Source: Ardenticatenaceae bacterium
GTDB lineage: Bacteria; Chloroflexota; Anaerolineae; Promineifilales; Promineifilaceae
Assembly (NCBI GenBank): GCA_020634315.1
Contig: JACKBV010000018.1
Location: 1-64,000 of the forward strand
Direction of reading: 5' to 3'
Length of the DNA: 64,000 nt
Position numbers and translations under genes: made by a program. Position 1 is the first letter of the stretch; every line of letters begins with the position of its first letter. The notes under the pieces were generated by a model. That model was not told the DNA's origin, did not search any database, and was given only the letters and a program-made list of their open reading frames with translations. This document shows positions 1 to 9,752 of this stretch, one piece after another.

Positions 1-474
1 TATTTTGTCTGCTTCGACACGGTAAGGAAATGTGCCATCAGCAACATCAGACAATGCCAGACAAAAGAGGGGGGATGCATCATCTTGGGTTTAATCAGAG
101 GTGTTTGTGTTGTGTGTTTTTTATATCAGTTTTAACAGGAGGAAAGTTCTCTTTTGCCTTACTCTGAATAAACGTAGCCATATGGTAATGTGTTGGTAAT
201 TTTGCTGACAATAGGTAATGATTCTCATATGATTGGTGCGAGAAAGTGGTTTTTCCCCAGGCAACGGTGATGAAATTGTAGGATAATTCTTATGTCTTCA
301 ACAACAGCCTACCAGATTCTCGCGGCGGCTATAATAGATAGATATGTCCATTTGTGGACAAGACTTCCTGGAGAATGATAAATCCCGTAATTTTGGAAAC
401 ACCTTGGACGAATTTGCAGTTTAATTGTAACTTTCACAGACAATAAAAGCGGCACAAGGTATATTATTGTCGTC
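1..474. other. Non-coding left edge; no gene recognised
   Basis: No convincing gene is seen. Frame 1 of the + strand is open from the window edge to about 135 but its translation is Cys-rich and resembles no family. A TATAAT box at 330-335 has no good -35 partner. The last 150 bases presumably carry the promoter of the kinase at 475, whose ATG has only a weak AAGG about 15 bases upstream. Confidence 0.5.
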
Positions 475-3400
475 ATGAATTGGCAATACACCCCGTATGT
501 TTTTCCGGTGCTTATCGGAGCGTTGATCTCCATTTTGCTCACTGCCTATGCCTGGCAGCGACGGCAGGCTGCGGCGGCGCTGCCTTTTTCATTTTTGATG
601 TTGGCGGTGACGGGGTGGTCGCTTGGATATGCGGTGGAATTGGGGGGGCAAGATGCGGCGACGTTGATGTTGGGCAATCGGCTGGCTTATACGGGGGTAA
701 CGGCCGTTCCCTTCTTCTGGCTTTGGTTTTCCCTCCAATACACAGAGCGGCAGCGCTGGCTGAGCCGCCCGCGGCTCCTTCTGCTCTCCGCCATTCCTAT
801 CATCACCCTTTTCTTCCTGTGGACTAATAATTTACATGGCTTAATCTGGCGCAATATTGCCATTACACGTTACCGTGGTTTGTGGCTGCTCGATATTTCC
901 GCACGCGGTCCCTGGTTCTGGATTTACCTGGTTTTCGCCTATGCCATATTGATCGCAGGAACCTTCTCCATCTTGGTATCCTTGTATCAGCGATCTGTTT
1001 TCGTCTATCGCGAACAATCTTTTGCCTTATTGGCCGGTATGCTCATTCCCTGGCTCGGCAATGCCCTGTACATTTTTGGGTACACCGTTTTCGATATGAC
1101 CCCATTTGGCTTTGCTGTTGGCGGGTTGTTGATAGCCTGGGATATTTCCCGCTCCCGCTTGTTTGAGGTTATGCCGGTAGCCCACAAAGCAGTTTGGGAA
1201 CGAATGCAGGACGGCATGCTGCTGCTTGATGCGCGGAACCACGTTGTCGAAGTTAATCCCGCCGCAAAAAGTGTGTTGGGCTGGCAAAATACAGACGTTT
1301 TTGATAAATCGCTCACCTCGTTAATGCAAAATGGCGCTGAATCGTTAGCGTCTTATTTCAATGCCGAAGAAACGCAGGCGCAAGTCGAACTGATTGTTGG
1401 GCAAGAAACCCGTTTCTTTGAATTACAAATATCGCCATTTTTTAACCGCTTTAATCAGGTCACAGGGAGATTGGCCGTTTTCCGCGATGTCACCGAACGT
1501 GTGCAGGCGGAGGAAGCGTTACGAACACAAAAACAGCTTTTTGAGAGCCTGGTGACATTGGCACCGGCGGTCGCCGAACAGAGAGCCTTGTACGCCGGTC
1601 TGCAACATACCTTGCAAAAGCTTGTTGAGTTGACGGAGGCGCACAGCGGGAACTTGTATTTGCTTGACGCACAATTGGTTGGCGCCTCTTTGATTGAAGC
1701 ATTTGCCGAGATGATGGGGGATGGTGTACAGGAACCAGCCCCTATTTTCCATCAACCGTTTGCTGATTTTGCCATACGCCAGCAGCAGCTCGTGTATGTG
1801 GATGATACGAGCCAGGATGAAAGATGGCGCGAACTGTTACAGGATAGCCAGCCCATTCGCTCTGCCCTGGCGATACCGCTGCTGACGGAAACGACGCAAA
1901 CCTTGGGGGTATTGGCGTTATATCATGTTGCCCCTTCCCATTTTTCGGTGGCCCATGCTGATTTAATGCGTGTCGCTGCTGACCAAATGGCGTTGGTGCT
2001 GAACAGCGCGGTGATGCTGCAACAACAACAATTGGTCACCGGGCGGCAGGTCGTCACCTATAAGTTGTTGCGGGCGATTAGTGAGTTGTTGGAACTGGGA
2101 CAGGTCGCTTATGTGGCTGTAGAGACGGTGGCGGAATTGACGGGATGGCCGGCCGTTGCCATTTCGATGCCGGACGAGACAACGCAGACGCTGAAGATTC
2201 AGGCGTCGGTTGGTGTGCTGCATATGGATGAGGGGGTTAACGGCCGTGCCCTGCGCACCGGCCAGACACAGCTCTTTCCCGAACCGGATTCGCCCCATAC
2301 CTGGACGACACCCTACACGATTTTAACCGTGCCCTTGCGTCACGGACGTCAGCCCCTTGGCGTTTTTAACATTGAAATTGATCGCCCTAACGGCTTCTCC
2401 AAGGATGATATTTTGTTAGCCGAGTCGTTAGCTGAGGCAATCGTGCTGGCTTTGGATAATGCACGCCTTTACACCGAGATGCAGCAGCGCTTACACGAGC
2501 AAATGGTGTTGCAGCGAGCCAGTAGTTTAATCGCCTCAACCCTGGATTTGCCAACCTTGCTCAGCACGCTTGCCGAACAAATGGGGCAGATTATTGATGT
2601 GACAAGTGTTTACATTTGTCGTTATGACGTTGAAAAAGTGACCGGTACGGTGGTCGCTGAATATTTTAGCGAGCAGGCGCTGCCACAAGAGCGGGTATCT
2701 GATCTCGATTTGACGTATTCAATTGCAGATGTGTTACCGGGCACGGCCGATTTGCTGGAAGCAGGCCAGCCCAAAACATTGTTTGTCAGTGAACTGAACC
2801 TTAGCCAGGAGAGTTCTTCCTACCGGCGCAATTTGCAGGCGCAAAGCATTTTACTGATTCCCTTGCAAGTCAGTGGGCAAACGATTGCCTACGCTGAATT
2901 GTGGGAGAGCCGCCAGCCGCGTGAATTTACGCCTGATGAGATTTCGTTGTGTCAGGCGATTGCTCAGCAGGCGGCGATTGCTTTGGAACAAGCGCGTCTC
3001 TTCCATGCAGTATCGCAGGAGCAAAGTCGGCTGCAAGCGTTAATTGAGGCTGACCGTGAAGGGATTGTGATGGTTGGTATAGACGGCCGTATCCTGGTTA
3101 TGAATTCGCCCGTCCTTTCCTTTCTCCATCTGCCGGGGCAGCCTGCGGACTGGATCGGCCGTTCACTGTATGGAGCTTTGTCCCAACTGCGCCAACAAGC
3201 ACCGGCAGTCATCAGGACAGTTGTCGCCGAAATGAAGCGCGTGCGAGTGGGGCATGAACCCGCTGGCGAAGGCGAATTTGAGATTGATGGCAAAGCCGTC
3301 AATTGGCGCAGTTTGCCTGTCATGGATGGAAAAAAGCCATTGGGACGATTGTTGGTGCTGCGCGATGTCACCGAAGAACGATTGCTGGAGCGGATGCGTG

Positions 3401-4080
3401 ATGATCTGATGCACACAATGGTGCATGATTTGCGCGGCCCGCTCACATCCATTGCGGTCTCTTTGCACTTATTGGATTTGCTGACCAGCGAATTGAACGA
3501 TGAACGCAGCCGCAGCACGTTGCTCCGCGCCCACAAAAGCATGGAAACCGTGATGGAATTGGTTAATGCGATTTTAGACATTAGCCGGTTGGAAAGCGGG
3601 CGCATGGTATTAAATCTAGAGGCGCTTTCATTATCCAGACTGGCTGCTGATTTGCTGGATTGGCAGTTGCCTTTGTTAAATGACAAAAATCTCAATTTAG
3701 AATTAGCGATCCCGGATGATTTACCGCAGGTGCGCGGTGACAACGAGTTGTTAAATCGAGTCTTGCAAAATTTATTGGGCAATGCCATTAAGTTTACGCC
3801 AGAAGGGGGCACCATTGGCTTAAAGGCGACGCATATACCTGAAACCATGCACGTGCAGGTCATCGTCTCTGATACCGGTTCTGGGATTCCAGCAGAAATT
3901 AAGGATCGGATTTTCCAAAAGTTCACCAAAGGTGGGCAAGAAGAAAGTGGCAGTGGCCTGGGTTTGTATTTTTGTAAGATGGTCATTGAGGCGCATGGCG
4001 AGCGTATTTGGGTGGGGGAGAGTGTGGGGCAGGGAACGGCCGTTCACTTTACATTACCAGTAGCGCAAAATCCCTATTAA
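475..4080 (+). CDS. Membrane sensor histidine kinase, 7TM-PAS-GAF x3-PAS-HisKA-HATPase
   Basis: The 1201-residue protein senses an unknown signal and autophosphorylates a histidine. Residues 1-230 form about seven membrane helices like the 7TM histidine-kinase N-terminal region. A PAS domain follows at about 238-345, then GAF-like repeats starting near 352, 526 and 676, and a second PAS at about 851-970. The kinase core has the H-box MVHDLRGP with His984, the N-box NLLGNAIKF with Asn1103, and the G-boxes DTGSGIP and GSGLGLYF. No receiver domain and no adjacent response regulator are present, so it is an orphan; the partner lies elsewhere. The downstream gene is convergent. Ligand or light sensing by the GAF domains cannot be told from sequence; I see no obvious chromophore cysteine context. 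Confidence 0.9.
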   Translation: MNWQYTPYVFPVLIGALISILLTAYAWQRRQAAAALPFSFLMLAVTGWSLGYAVELGGQDAATLMLGNRLAYTGVTAVPFFWLWFSLQYTERQRWLSRPRLLLLSAIPIITLFFLWTNNLHGLIWRNIAITRYRGLWLLDISARGPWFWIYLVFAYAILIAGTFSILVSLYQRSVFVYREQSFALLAGMLIPWLGNALYIFGYTVFDMTPFGFAVGGLLIAWDISRSRLFEVMPVAHKAVWERMQDGMLLLDARNHVVEVNPAAKSVLGWQNTDVFDKSLTSLMQNGAESLASYFNAEETQAQVELIVGQETRFFELQISPFFNRFNQVTGRLAVFRDVTERVQAEEALRTQKQLFESLVTLAPAVAEQRALYAGLQHTLQKLVELTEAHSGNLYLLDAQLVGASLIEAFAEMMGDGVQEPAPIFHQPFADFAIRQQQLVYVDDTSQDERWRELLQDSQPIRSALAIPLLTETTQTLGVLALYHVAPSHFSVAHADLMRVAADQMALVLNSAVMLQQQQLVTGRQVVTYKLLRAISELLELGQVAYVAVETVAELTGWPAVAISMPDETTQTLKIQASVGVLHMDEGVNGRALRTGQTQLFPEPDSPHTWTTPYTILTVPLRHGRQPLGVFNIEIDRPNGFSKDDILLAESLAEAIVLALDNARLYTEMQQRLHEQMVLQRASSLIASTLDLPTLLSTLAEQMGQIIDVTSVYICRYDVEKVTGTVVAEYFSEQALPQERVSDLDLTYSIADVLPGTADLLEAGQPKTLFVSELNLSQESSSYRRNLQAQSILLIPLQVSGQTIAYAELWESRQPREFTPDEISLCQAIAQQAAIALEQARLFHAVSQEQSRLQALIEADREGIVMVGIDGRILVMNSPVLSFLHLPGQPADWIGRSLYGALSQLRQQAPAVIRTVVAEMKRVRVGHEPAGEGEFEIDGKAVNWRSLPVMDGKKPLGRLLVLRDVTEERLLERMRDDLMHTMVHDLRGPLTSIAVSLHLLDLLTSELNDERSRSTLLRAHKSMETVMELVNAILDISRLESGRMVLNLEALSLSRLAADLLDWQLPLLNDKNLNLELAIPDDLPQVRGDNELLNRVLQNLLGNAIKFTPEGGTIGLKATHIPETMHVQVIVSDTGSGIPAEIKDRIFQKFTKGGQEESGSGLGLYFCKMVIEAHGERIWVGESVGQGTAVHFTLPVAQNPY

Positions 4081-4115
4081 AAAGACAAGAGCCGCTCTTG
4101 GGGGAGAGCGACTCT
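4079..4115 (-). terminator. Rho-independent terminator for the radical SAM gene
   Basis: Read on the minus strand, an 11-bp stem (AGAGTCGCTCT paired to AGAGCGGCTCT with one wobble) closes a 6-base loop and is followed by TGTCTTTTT. It lies 230 bases past the radical SAM stop codon, so that transcript carries a long structured 3' region. Confidence 0.7.
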
Positions 4116-4341
4116 GGCTTGTCCAGGTACCAGGAGGGTAGTGACCTGAACAGGTACGGGCTTTGTCAAGATTAAGGGAGGGGGTAACGCGGCCCTGGGC
4201 CTGATCAGGTTGTTCCAGTCGCGTTTCTCTCGTGCCAGTTTGGGGGGAGGAGTTTGTCCCTTAATCTTTTGTAAACTGATCAGACTTGCCCTAATAATAC
4301 GCTTGTAAAAAAGCGATGATAAATAGGTAATTGGTCATATT
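4116..4341 (-). ncRNA. Candidate structured RNA or long structured 3' UTR between convergent genes
   Basis: The region has no ORF but much pairing. A perfect 12-bp inverted repeat joins AAGATTAAGGGA at 4168-4179 with its complement at 4257-4268. Inside it, AACGCG at 4186-4191 pairs with CGCGTT at 4220-4225, and a CCTGATCAGG palindrome sits at 4200-4209. On the minus strand the element precedes the terminator at 4079-4115, as expected for a small RNA or 3' UTR-derived RNA. I could not match it to 6S, SRP, RNase P or tmRNA signatures. Strand assignment is inferred from the terminator. Confidence 0.4.
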
Positions 4342-5343
4342 TTAGCAACGCACTCCTTCAAATTCAGCTTGCGGGCAGTGATTTAGGCTTGCCGCGTAGA
4401 AATCTTGATGCGTTTCATGGAAGAGATTGGCAAAGTAAGATTCCTGATAAAGCTGTATAGCTTGTGCTATTGCCTGCCGCAATTCTGCAAAGTCATGGCA
4501 ATGGCGGTAAAGGTGCTCTCCCAGACGACAGGGCACGACAGTTAAGGATGGGGTGACGAGCAGGCAATAAAGTCCTTCGGGGCAGGGGAAAAAGGGGCAT
4601 TGCTGGCAGACAGTGTGGTAGCGCGTGCCATCCTGGCAGTTTTTGATGCGCACATGGACGCCGTCTACGATTAGCTCACGCGTTGGCGTGCCGTATTGGC
4701 GCGTGTAGGCGTAAGGGGGCGCGGGTTCGCCGTCCAGGTTTATGGCTTCTATTGGCGCGTATAATGTTTGCCAGAGAACGGCCGTTTCCGGCACCGGAAA
4801 CATGTCAAAAATCTTCAAGCCAATGCCCAGTTCGCGGCACAAGGCGAGAATGCCAGGGACTTCATCGACATTCAACTGCGTTAGCACAAAATTGACCCGC
4901 TGCACGATGCCCGTTACCGCTGCCTGCCGCAGCCCTTCAATAACACGTTTTGCCTGTCCGGCTCCGGCAATGCGGCGCATGGCTGCATTTGTGTGCGCGT
5001 CCAGACTCACCTTGACAAACAGGTTGGGGATGGTTTTCAGCCATGCCAGATTTTGCGCCAGCAGCAGCCCATTGGTGTTGATATGCACTTCGAGATTGCA
5101 CGTGGCGGCGTGGCGCATGACAGTGGCGAGGTGCGGGTATAACAGCGGTTCGCCCCCCGTGAAGCGTACTTTATGCACACCGAGGGCAACGGCCGTATCA
5201 AGAATCGCACACGCCTGTTCCGGGTTCATCATGGTGGTTGGCGTGTGATAATTTTCGCCAGCCGGTGGGCAGTAAACGCAGCGCAAGTTGCAGACATCGG
5301 TGAGCGAGATGGTGAGATATGGTTTGGAAAGTAAATCAGCCAT
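4342..5343 (-). CDS. MoaA-like radical SAM protein
   Basis: The N-terminus has the radical SAM iron-sulfur motif CNLRCVYC (Cys18, Cys22, Cys25 counted from the chosen start), followed by the SAM-binding GGEP motif in VRFTGGEPLLYP. The C-terminal third has a second Cys-rich cluster (CQQCPFFPC, then YC and PC), as in MoaA and SPASM-like proteins that bind an auxiliary cluster. At 333 residues it has MoaA length, and the fold suggests GTP 3',8-cyclase or a relative. However, the C-terminal cysteine spacing is not the classical MoaA arrangement and no moa/moe gene is adjacent, so the substrate is uncertain. I chose the second in-frame ATG because GGAG lies 8 bases upstream of it but only 2 bases from the first ATG at 5349. 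Confidence 0.8.
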   Translation of the reverse strand: MADLLSKPYLTISLTDVCNLRCVYCPPAGENYHTPTTMMNPEQACAILDTAVALGVHKVRFTGGEPLLYPHLATVMRHAATCNLEVHINTNGLLLAQNLAWLKTIPNLFVKVSLDAHTNAAMRRIAGAGQAKRVIEGLRQAAVTGIVQRVNFVLTQLNVDEVPGILALCRELGIGLKIFDMFPVPETAVLWQTLYAPIEAINLDGEPAPPYAYTRQYGTPTRELIVDGVHVRIKNCQDGTRYHTVCQQCPFFPCPEGLYCLLVTPSLTVVPCRLGEHLYRHCHDFAELRQAIAQAIQLYQESYFANLFHETHQDFYAASLNHCPQAEFEGVRC

Positions 5344-5484
5344 GATCATTGCTCCAGGTTAGGATTTTTGCCGACTTCCAGATACCGATATCGGGAAGTT
5401 TTTCTAATGGGTAGTGTAAAGATGGCGGCGGCTTTGTCTGTGAAATGTTTCACTGCCGCAAGATCATGGCTGCATGAGGTTGTG

Positions 5485-7056
5485 CTAGTAAATGAGAGCG
5501 AGATACAGCAGAAAGCTGGGTGGATTGAACTCATAAGCGCCCAAGTCGATGATGCCGTTGGCGATACGGCCGTTTCCCGCAAAATCCAACGCTCCCGCCG
5601 CATCCGTATTCGCCCCCTGGTCAATGGCTGGCGATCCGGCTAAGGGACGCAAATCTAACGCTGCCGCGTTGGCAAATTGTGGATCGGCAAACAGCGAATG
5701 TGCGTCATTCCCCGTCGCTGCCTGATACGCAGCAAAGCCATCATACCAGACAGTTTTCCACTCCCAATTGCTGTTGGCGGCACCGGCTGGCGCAAAATAA
5801 AGATTATAGTCCACCAGATTATTCTCGTTTTGTGTGTAGCCGTTGGTCATAAATAAACTTTGCGCGTTGGCTACAAAGATGTTGTTTTGAACGACGTTGT
5901 CGTATGTATCAAATTGTATGAGCAATTCGCCGGTAAAATCCTGGTTGGTGTCATTTTCAAAAAAAGTATTGTTGACAATGGTGCAATGGTGCGTGCTGCC
6001 ACGCTCTGTATCATAGCCACCCATGCCCAACCCGGCGACGTGATTATGATAAATGAGGTTATTGCGCACGGTGATATAGCTGGTGGCATAGCCGTCGTGC
6101 TCGCTGGCGATCTCAATGCCAAAGTTGGATTGGTAAACGCGGTTGCGCTCAATAACGATGTCTGTGCCCCCATCGACATAAATGGCGGCGGCGGATTGTT
6201 CCCCGCCATAAGCCGGGTTTGTCAGGGTGTCAATGTTGTACACTTCGTTGCCGCTCACGATGCCCGCGCGTGTTTGATCGTATGCCGGGTCGGGGGCTGT
6301 TCCTTCAAAGCCTATCAGGTCGATGCCGATGTTGTCATTGTCATGGATGGTGTTGCCACTGATGATGAAGTCGGTGACGTTGCCATTGAGCACCAGGGCT
6401 TCGCTGTTACCGAGTTTCAGGTCGTGCAGTTCGTTGTTTTCGATGCGGATGTCGTGGATGGCTGTTGGCACGGCCGTTCCGTAAACAGCCAGCCCGTGCG
6501 CGTTGCCATTTGCGCCGCCATTGTTTTCGATGTGGTGAATGTGAGTGTGGCGCAGCGTAATGTGGTGTGCCGCGCCCGTGACGAAAATGCCCATTGGCGT
6601 ATCTTGCGCCTGGCTGCTGCGTTGATTGCGCAGCTCCAGACCATCTATGGTCAGATAGCTCTGGTCGGCAATGGTGAGCAGTGCGCCATCATGATTGCTG
6701 AGGCTGCTGCCATCGAGAACGGCCGTTTCCCCCGCATAACTTTGCAGCGTAATCCACAAATCGGCCGTGCCCGACACCTGAACAGTCACCGTCTCGGCAT
6801 AAACACCGCCCCGCACCAACACCGTGTCTCCCGCACCGATGTTGTTAACCGCATGTTGGATGGTGCGCCAGGGCGCGGCCAACGTGCCCGGATTCTCGTC
6901 TAGCCCATCTGTCGCAACGTAATAGGTGGTCGGCGCGTGTGGGGCAACGACAATAGGAGTGGTTGCGCCATCACTCTGTGCGGGCTGCGTTGATGTGGCA
7001 CAGGCAGCGCTCAGGATGATTCCATAGAAAAGCAGGTGCAAAAATTTCATGTTCAT
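5485..7056 (-). CDS. Secreted lipoprotein with right-handed parallel beta-helix (DUF1565-like)
   Basis: A signal peptide ends in the lipobox LSAAC (Cys19), so the protein is probably lipid-anchored outside the membrane. Residues about 45-130 match the DUF1565 opening seen in pectate-lyase-like proteins (YYVATDGLDENPGT, then WRTIQHAVN and VLVRGGVY). The middle is a chain of Asn/Gly/Ile-rich coils typical of parallel beta-helix repeats (for example IRIENNELHDL, IVSGNEVYN, IVNNTFFEN). The C-terminus has the DLGAYEFN signature of the choice-of-anchor Q domain and ends hydrophobic. The likely role is polysaccharide binding or cleavage; catalytic residues cannot be assigned. GAGG 8 bases upstream supports the first ATG. 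It is divergent from the DUF790 gene. Confidence 0.85.
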   Translation of the reverse strand: MNMKFLHLLFYGIILSAACATSTQPAQSDGATTPIVVAPHAPTTYYVATDGLDENPGTLAAPWRTIQHAVNNIGAGDTVLVRGGVYAETVTVQVSGTADLWITLQSYAGETAVLDGSSLSNHDGALLTIADQSYLTIDGLELRNQRSSQAQDTPMGIFVTGAAHHITLRHTHIHHIENNGGANGNAHGLAVYGTAVPTAIHDIRIENNELHDLKLGNSEALVLNGNVTDFIISGNTIHDNDNIGIDLIGFEGTAPDPAYDQTRAGIVSGNEVYNIDTLTNPAYGGEQSAAAIYVDGGTDIVIERNRVYQSNFGIEIASEHDGYATSYITVRNNLIYHNHVAGLGMGGYDTERGSTHHCTIVNNTFFENDTNQDFTGELLIQFDTYDNVVQNNIFVANAQSLFMTNGYTQNENNLVDYNLYFAPAGAANSNWEWKTVWYDGFAAYQAATGNDAHSLFADPQFANAAALDLRPLAGSPAIDQGANTDAAGALDFAGNGRIANGIIDLGAYEFNPPSFLLYLALIY

Positions 7057-7192
7057 CAGAATAACCTCGTCAAAAATTTAGCGGAAGCTGAGTTATGAAG
7101 GGCGCAAAGGCCTTGGCTGAATGCGCCATGAATCGGTATGTCGCTTTTTTTGAATTTAACACAAAGCAACAAAAAGGCTTAGAATACCCGCC

Positions 7193-8407
7193 ATGCTCAA
7201 GGCAGAATTGATTCGACCACGCCTCATTGTTCAAGGGGATCAGGTGAAACCGCGCCAACTGGCGGCGGATTACCATTGGCTGCAAGTGGCGGGCGAGCTA
7301 ATCGCCTTGCTACAGCAGCATGTGGGGCAAACGCGTGGCGCATTGGAAGATGCTTTGCGCGACTATGAGGGCGACAGTTTGGATTATCCCATTATTCGCG
7401 GGCTGGCGGCTGTTTTGAGCAATCAAGCCGCGTTTGCCAATGATCCTGCTGTGGACCCGGCCGAATTGAGGGCGGCGCTGTTTGCGCAAGGCCCTGTCAC
7501 GGCCAGAACTGACCTGTTTCAGGTGAAGGAAAGGGCGCAGGTGGTGCGGGAAACGGCCGTTTCCTATCAACTTGCCCCTGCCCAAATCGAAACCGCCCTC
7601 TTTGCCGACCTGCTTGAAGAGCAAATCTTGCAAGACACCGGTGCCGCCATCACCCCAGGCGATCTCATTGCGCGTTACAACCTGGAAGTGGCACGCGGGC
7701 TGCTTTATTGGGCACGCCAAGTCAATTTGCACATTGGCGCTAACTACCGCGACCTCTTCCGCTACATCAAGCTCATGCAGCTCATGTACACCATTTCCCC
7801 GGCGCAAAGCGGTTATGACATCACCTTGCATGGCCCCATTTCCCCGTTTGTACAATCAACCATCCGCTATGGGTTGCAATTTGCGCGATTTATGCCAGCC
7901 TTGCTGCTCTGCCAATCGTGGCACATGGATGCACAAGTGCGACCGCCGAGTGCGCGTGACTTTCTCCATTATCGGCTGGATGACCAGACAGACCTGCAAG
8001 GCTACTTCAAAGCATCGGCTGAATTCGCCAGCAAGTTAGAGGCGAACTTCGCCGCCGAATTTGCCGACAAATACAACCAGGCCAACCGCATTTGGGAAAT
8101 GGCTTACGAAGATGAAATCCTTCTGCTTGATGACACAATCATGATTTCCGACTTTTCGTTTACGCACAAAAAGGATGGGCGGCGAGCCTTGTTAGAGATT
8201 GTCGGCTTCTGGCATCCCGATTATCTGCGGCGCAAATTGGAAAAAATCGCGCAGGCCGGCAGGCGCGATTTGATCGTGTTGGTGTACGAAAGCGCCAACG
8301 TGTCACAAGCGGCCTTTCAAGCCGCGTCCGCCGGTGAGGTGCTGACCTTTAAGCGCAAACCCGTCTTAAAAGAGGTGCTGGCGGCAGTGGAACGCTGCGC
8401 CTGTTAA
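7193..8407 (+). CDS. DUF790 family protein, Bax1-like nuclease
   Basis: The 404-residue protein matches the DUF790 family (Pfam PF05626) along its length. The N-terminal part LIRPRL..GDQVKPRQL, then HVGQTRGALEDAL and EGDSLDYPIIRGLA, is family-typical. The C-terminal part has SDFSFTHKKDGRRALLEIVGFW, consistent with the acidic residues of a PD-(D/E)xK-type nuclease core. In archaea, Bax1 is the partner nuclease of the XPB helicase in DNA repair, and bacterial DUF790 genes are often beside an XPB-like helicase. No helicase is next to it here, so the partner would be elsewhere. It probably has its own promoter; a TAGAAT box lies only 8 bases before the ATG and no clear ribosome site is visible, so a leaderless mRNA is possible. 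Confidence 0.8.
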   Translation: MLKAELIRPRLIVQGDQVKPRQLAADYHWLQVAGELIALLQQHVGQTRGALEDALRDYEGDSLDYPIIRGLAAVLSNQAAFANDPAVDPAELRAALFAQGPVTARTDLFQVKERAQVVRETAVSYQLAPAQIETALFADLLEEQILQDTGAAITPGDLIARYNLEVARGLLYWARQVNLHIGANYRDLFRYIKLMQLMYTISPAQSGYDITLHGPISPFVQSTIRYGLQFARFMPALLLCQSWHMDAQVRPPSARDFLHYRLDDQTDLQGYFKASAEFASKLEANFAAEFADKYNQANRIWEMAYEDEILLLDDTIMISDFSFTHKKDGRRALLEIVGFWHPDYLRRKLEKIAQAGRRDLIVLVYESANVSQAAFQAASAGEVLTFKRKPVLKEVLAAVERCAC

Positions 8408-8483
8408 AATTTCAGGTTGGGTTTGGCCCCAATGCGGCGGTTGGCTTAACTGGCGAATTTGAAGTTGTGTAAAGGCGTTTGGG

Positions 8484-9725
8484 CTAGGCGACGCCGGAAT
8501 GCACTCGACCACGCCGGGTAATGGCATCAATGAGTACGGCCGCTAACAAGACCAGCCCGGTCACGACAAATTTTACGCCTGGGCTGAGGCCGAGCAGCCC
8601 CATCCCATTTTCAACACTGGTGATGACCAGCGCTCCTAAAAAGGCGCTGGTCACTTTGCCACTGCCACCAAAGAGGCTGGTGCCGCCAATCACCGCGGCG
8701 GCAATGGAATTGAGCAGGAGATTGCCCCCGCCAGCGGCCGTGTCCACCGAGCGCAATCGTGAGGCCAGCACAATGCCCCCCACGCCTGCCATCAGGCTCG
8801 AAATCATAAAAACACGCACGCGAATGTAATTCACATCAATTCCGGCACGACGCGCCGATTCAATATTGCCGCCAACGGCATAGACGTAACGGCCGAATCT
8901 CGTATGCTCAGCCAAAAACGTGTGCAAAGCAAACATCACCAGCATGATAATCCCGACAACGGGGACACCGCGGTCAATGTTCGCCACATAAACCGTCGTG
9001 ATCGTTAAAATGGCGAGCAGCAGCACTTGCGCGAAAACAATGACCACCGGCGTCGTTGTCATGCCGCGCTGCCGCCGGTCTCGCCACCGATTGATCCGCC
9101 CAAAGGCATACCAGGCGATGTACACAATCGCCACCGCCCATCCCCACATCTCCGGCAAAAAGTAGTTGGCGATACTGATCACTATCTGATCTTGAATGAT
9201 AACCGTGCCATTTCCGCCAATCAGGATCAGGACGACGCCATTCCAAATGAGCAAGCCTGCCAGGGTGACAACAAACGAAGGCAGGCGAAAGCGGGTGATA
9301 ATGAGTCCCTGAATGATGCCAATGAAAGCAACAACGGCTAGTGCAACGGCAATGGCCGCGTACCACGGCCAACCTTCTTGGGGTCGTAAACGGAGCGCCA
9401 TGAAAACGGCCGCTACCGCGCTCACATATCCCACCGATAAATCAATTTCACCCAGCAAAAGCACATAAACCACCCCAATGGCAATCGTCGTGTAGCCAGC
9501 CATCTGCACGATCAAATTAACAAGATTACGGGGCGTTAAATAATTGCTGTTTTCTGTTTGGAAGATGATGGCGATCACCAAGAGGCCGAGGATAATGTGA
9601 AAAGAACCCAGGTCGCCAGTGCGAATTCGCTCCCAATAATTGCCAATATATTCTGACAAAGACAATGTGGCACTGTTCCTGTGATAATGGCTTTCTGCGA
9701 TTTCTCTATTGCTGGTCTGGTTCAT
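8484..9725 (-). CDS. xylH: CUT2 sugar ABC transporter permease, XylH-like
   Basis: This 413-residue polytopic membrane protein belongs to the ribose/xylose (CUT2) permease family. Family segments include [43 protein letters not shown], the cytoplasmic coupling segment [21 protein letters not shown], and [15 protein letters not shown]. It closes the five-gene operon, 27 bases after the XylF-like binding protein with which it presumably works. No dedicated XylG ATPase follows; the only complete CUT2 ATPase of the cluster is the gene at 12136-13662. Xylose as substrate is a guess from family resemblance. Confidence 0.85.
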   Translation of the reverse strand: MNQTSNREIAESHYHRNSATLSLSEYIGNYWERIRTGDLGSFHIILGLLVIAIIFQTENSNYLTPRNLVNLIVQMAGYTTIAIGVVYVLLLGEIDLSVGYVSAVAAVFMALRLRPQEGWPWYAAIAVALAVVAFIGIIQGLIITRFRLPSFVVTLAGLLIWNGVVLILIGGNGTVIIQDQIVISIANYFLPEMWGWAVAIVYIAWYAFGRINRWRDRRQRGMTTTPVVIVFAQVLLLAILTITTVYVANIDRGVPVVGIIMLVMFALHTFLAEHTRFGRYVYAVGGNIESARRAGIDVNYIRVRVFMISSLMAGVGGIVLASRLRSVDTAAGGGNLLLNSIAAAVIGGTSLFGGSGKVTSAFLGALVITSVENGMGLLGLSPGVKFVVTGLVLLAAVLIDAITRRGRVHSGVA

Positions 9726-9752
9726 ACGGTTTCCATTACTGCCAGATGCCGC

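Noticed and set aside
130..150. RNase P RNA-like GAGGAAAGT word
   Set aside because: Only a short match; the following bases do not continue the conserved rnpB core.
309..542. 77-codon minus-strand ORF at the left edge
   Set aside because: It overlaps the start of the large kinase and its promoter and has no family features.
5860..6903. 347-codon + strand frame opposite the beta-helix gene
   Set aside because: Val/Ala/Ile-rich shadow without family similarity; the minus strand carries clear beta-helix motifs and a lipobox.
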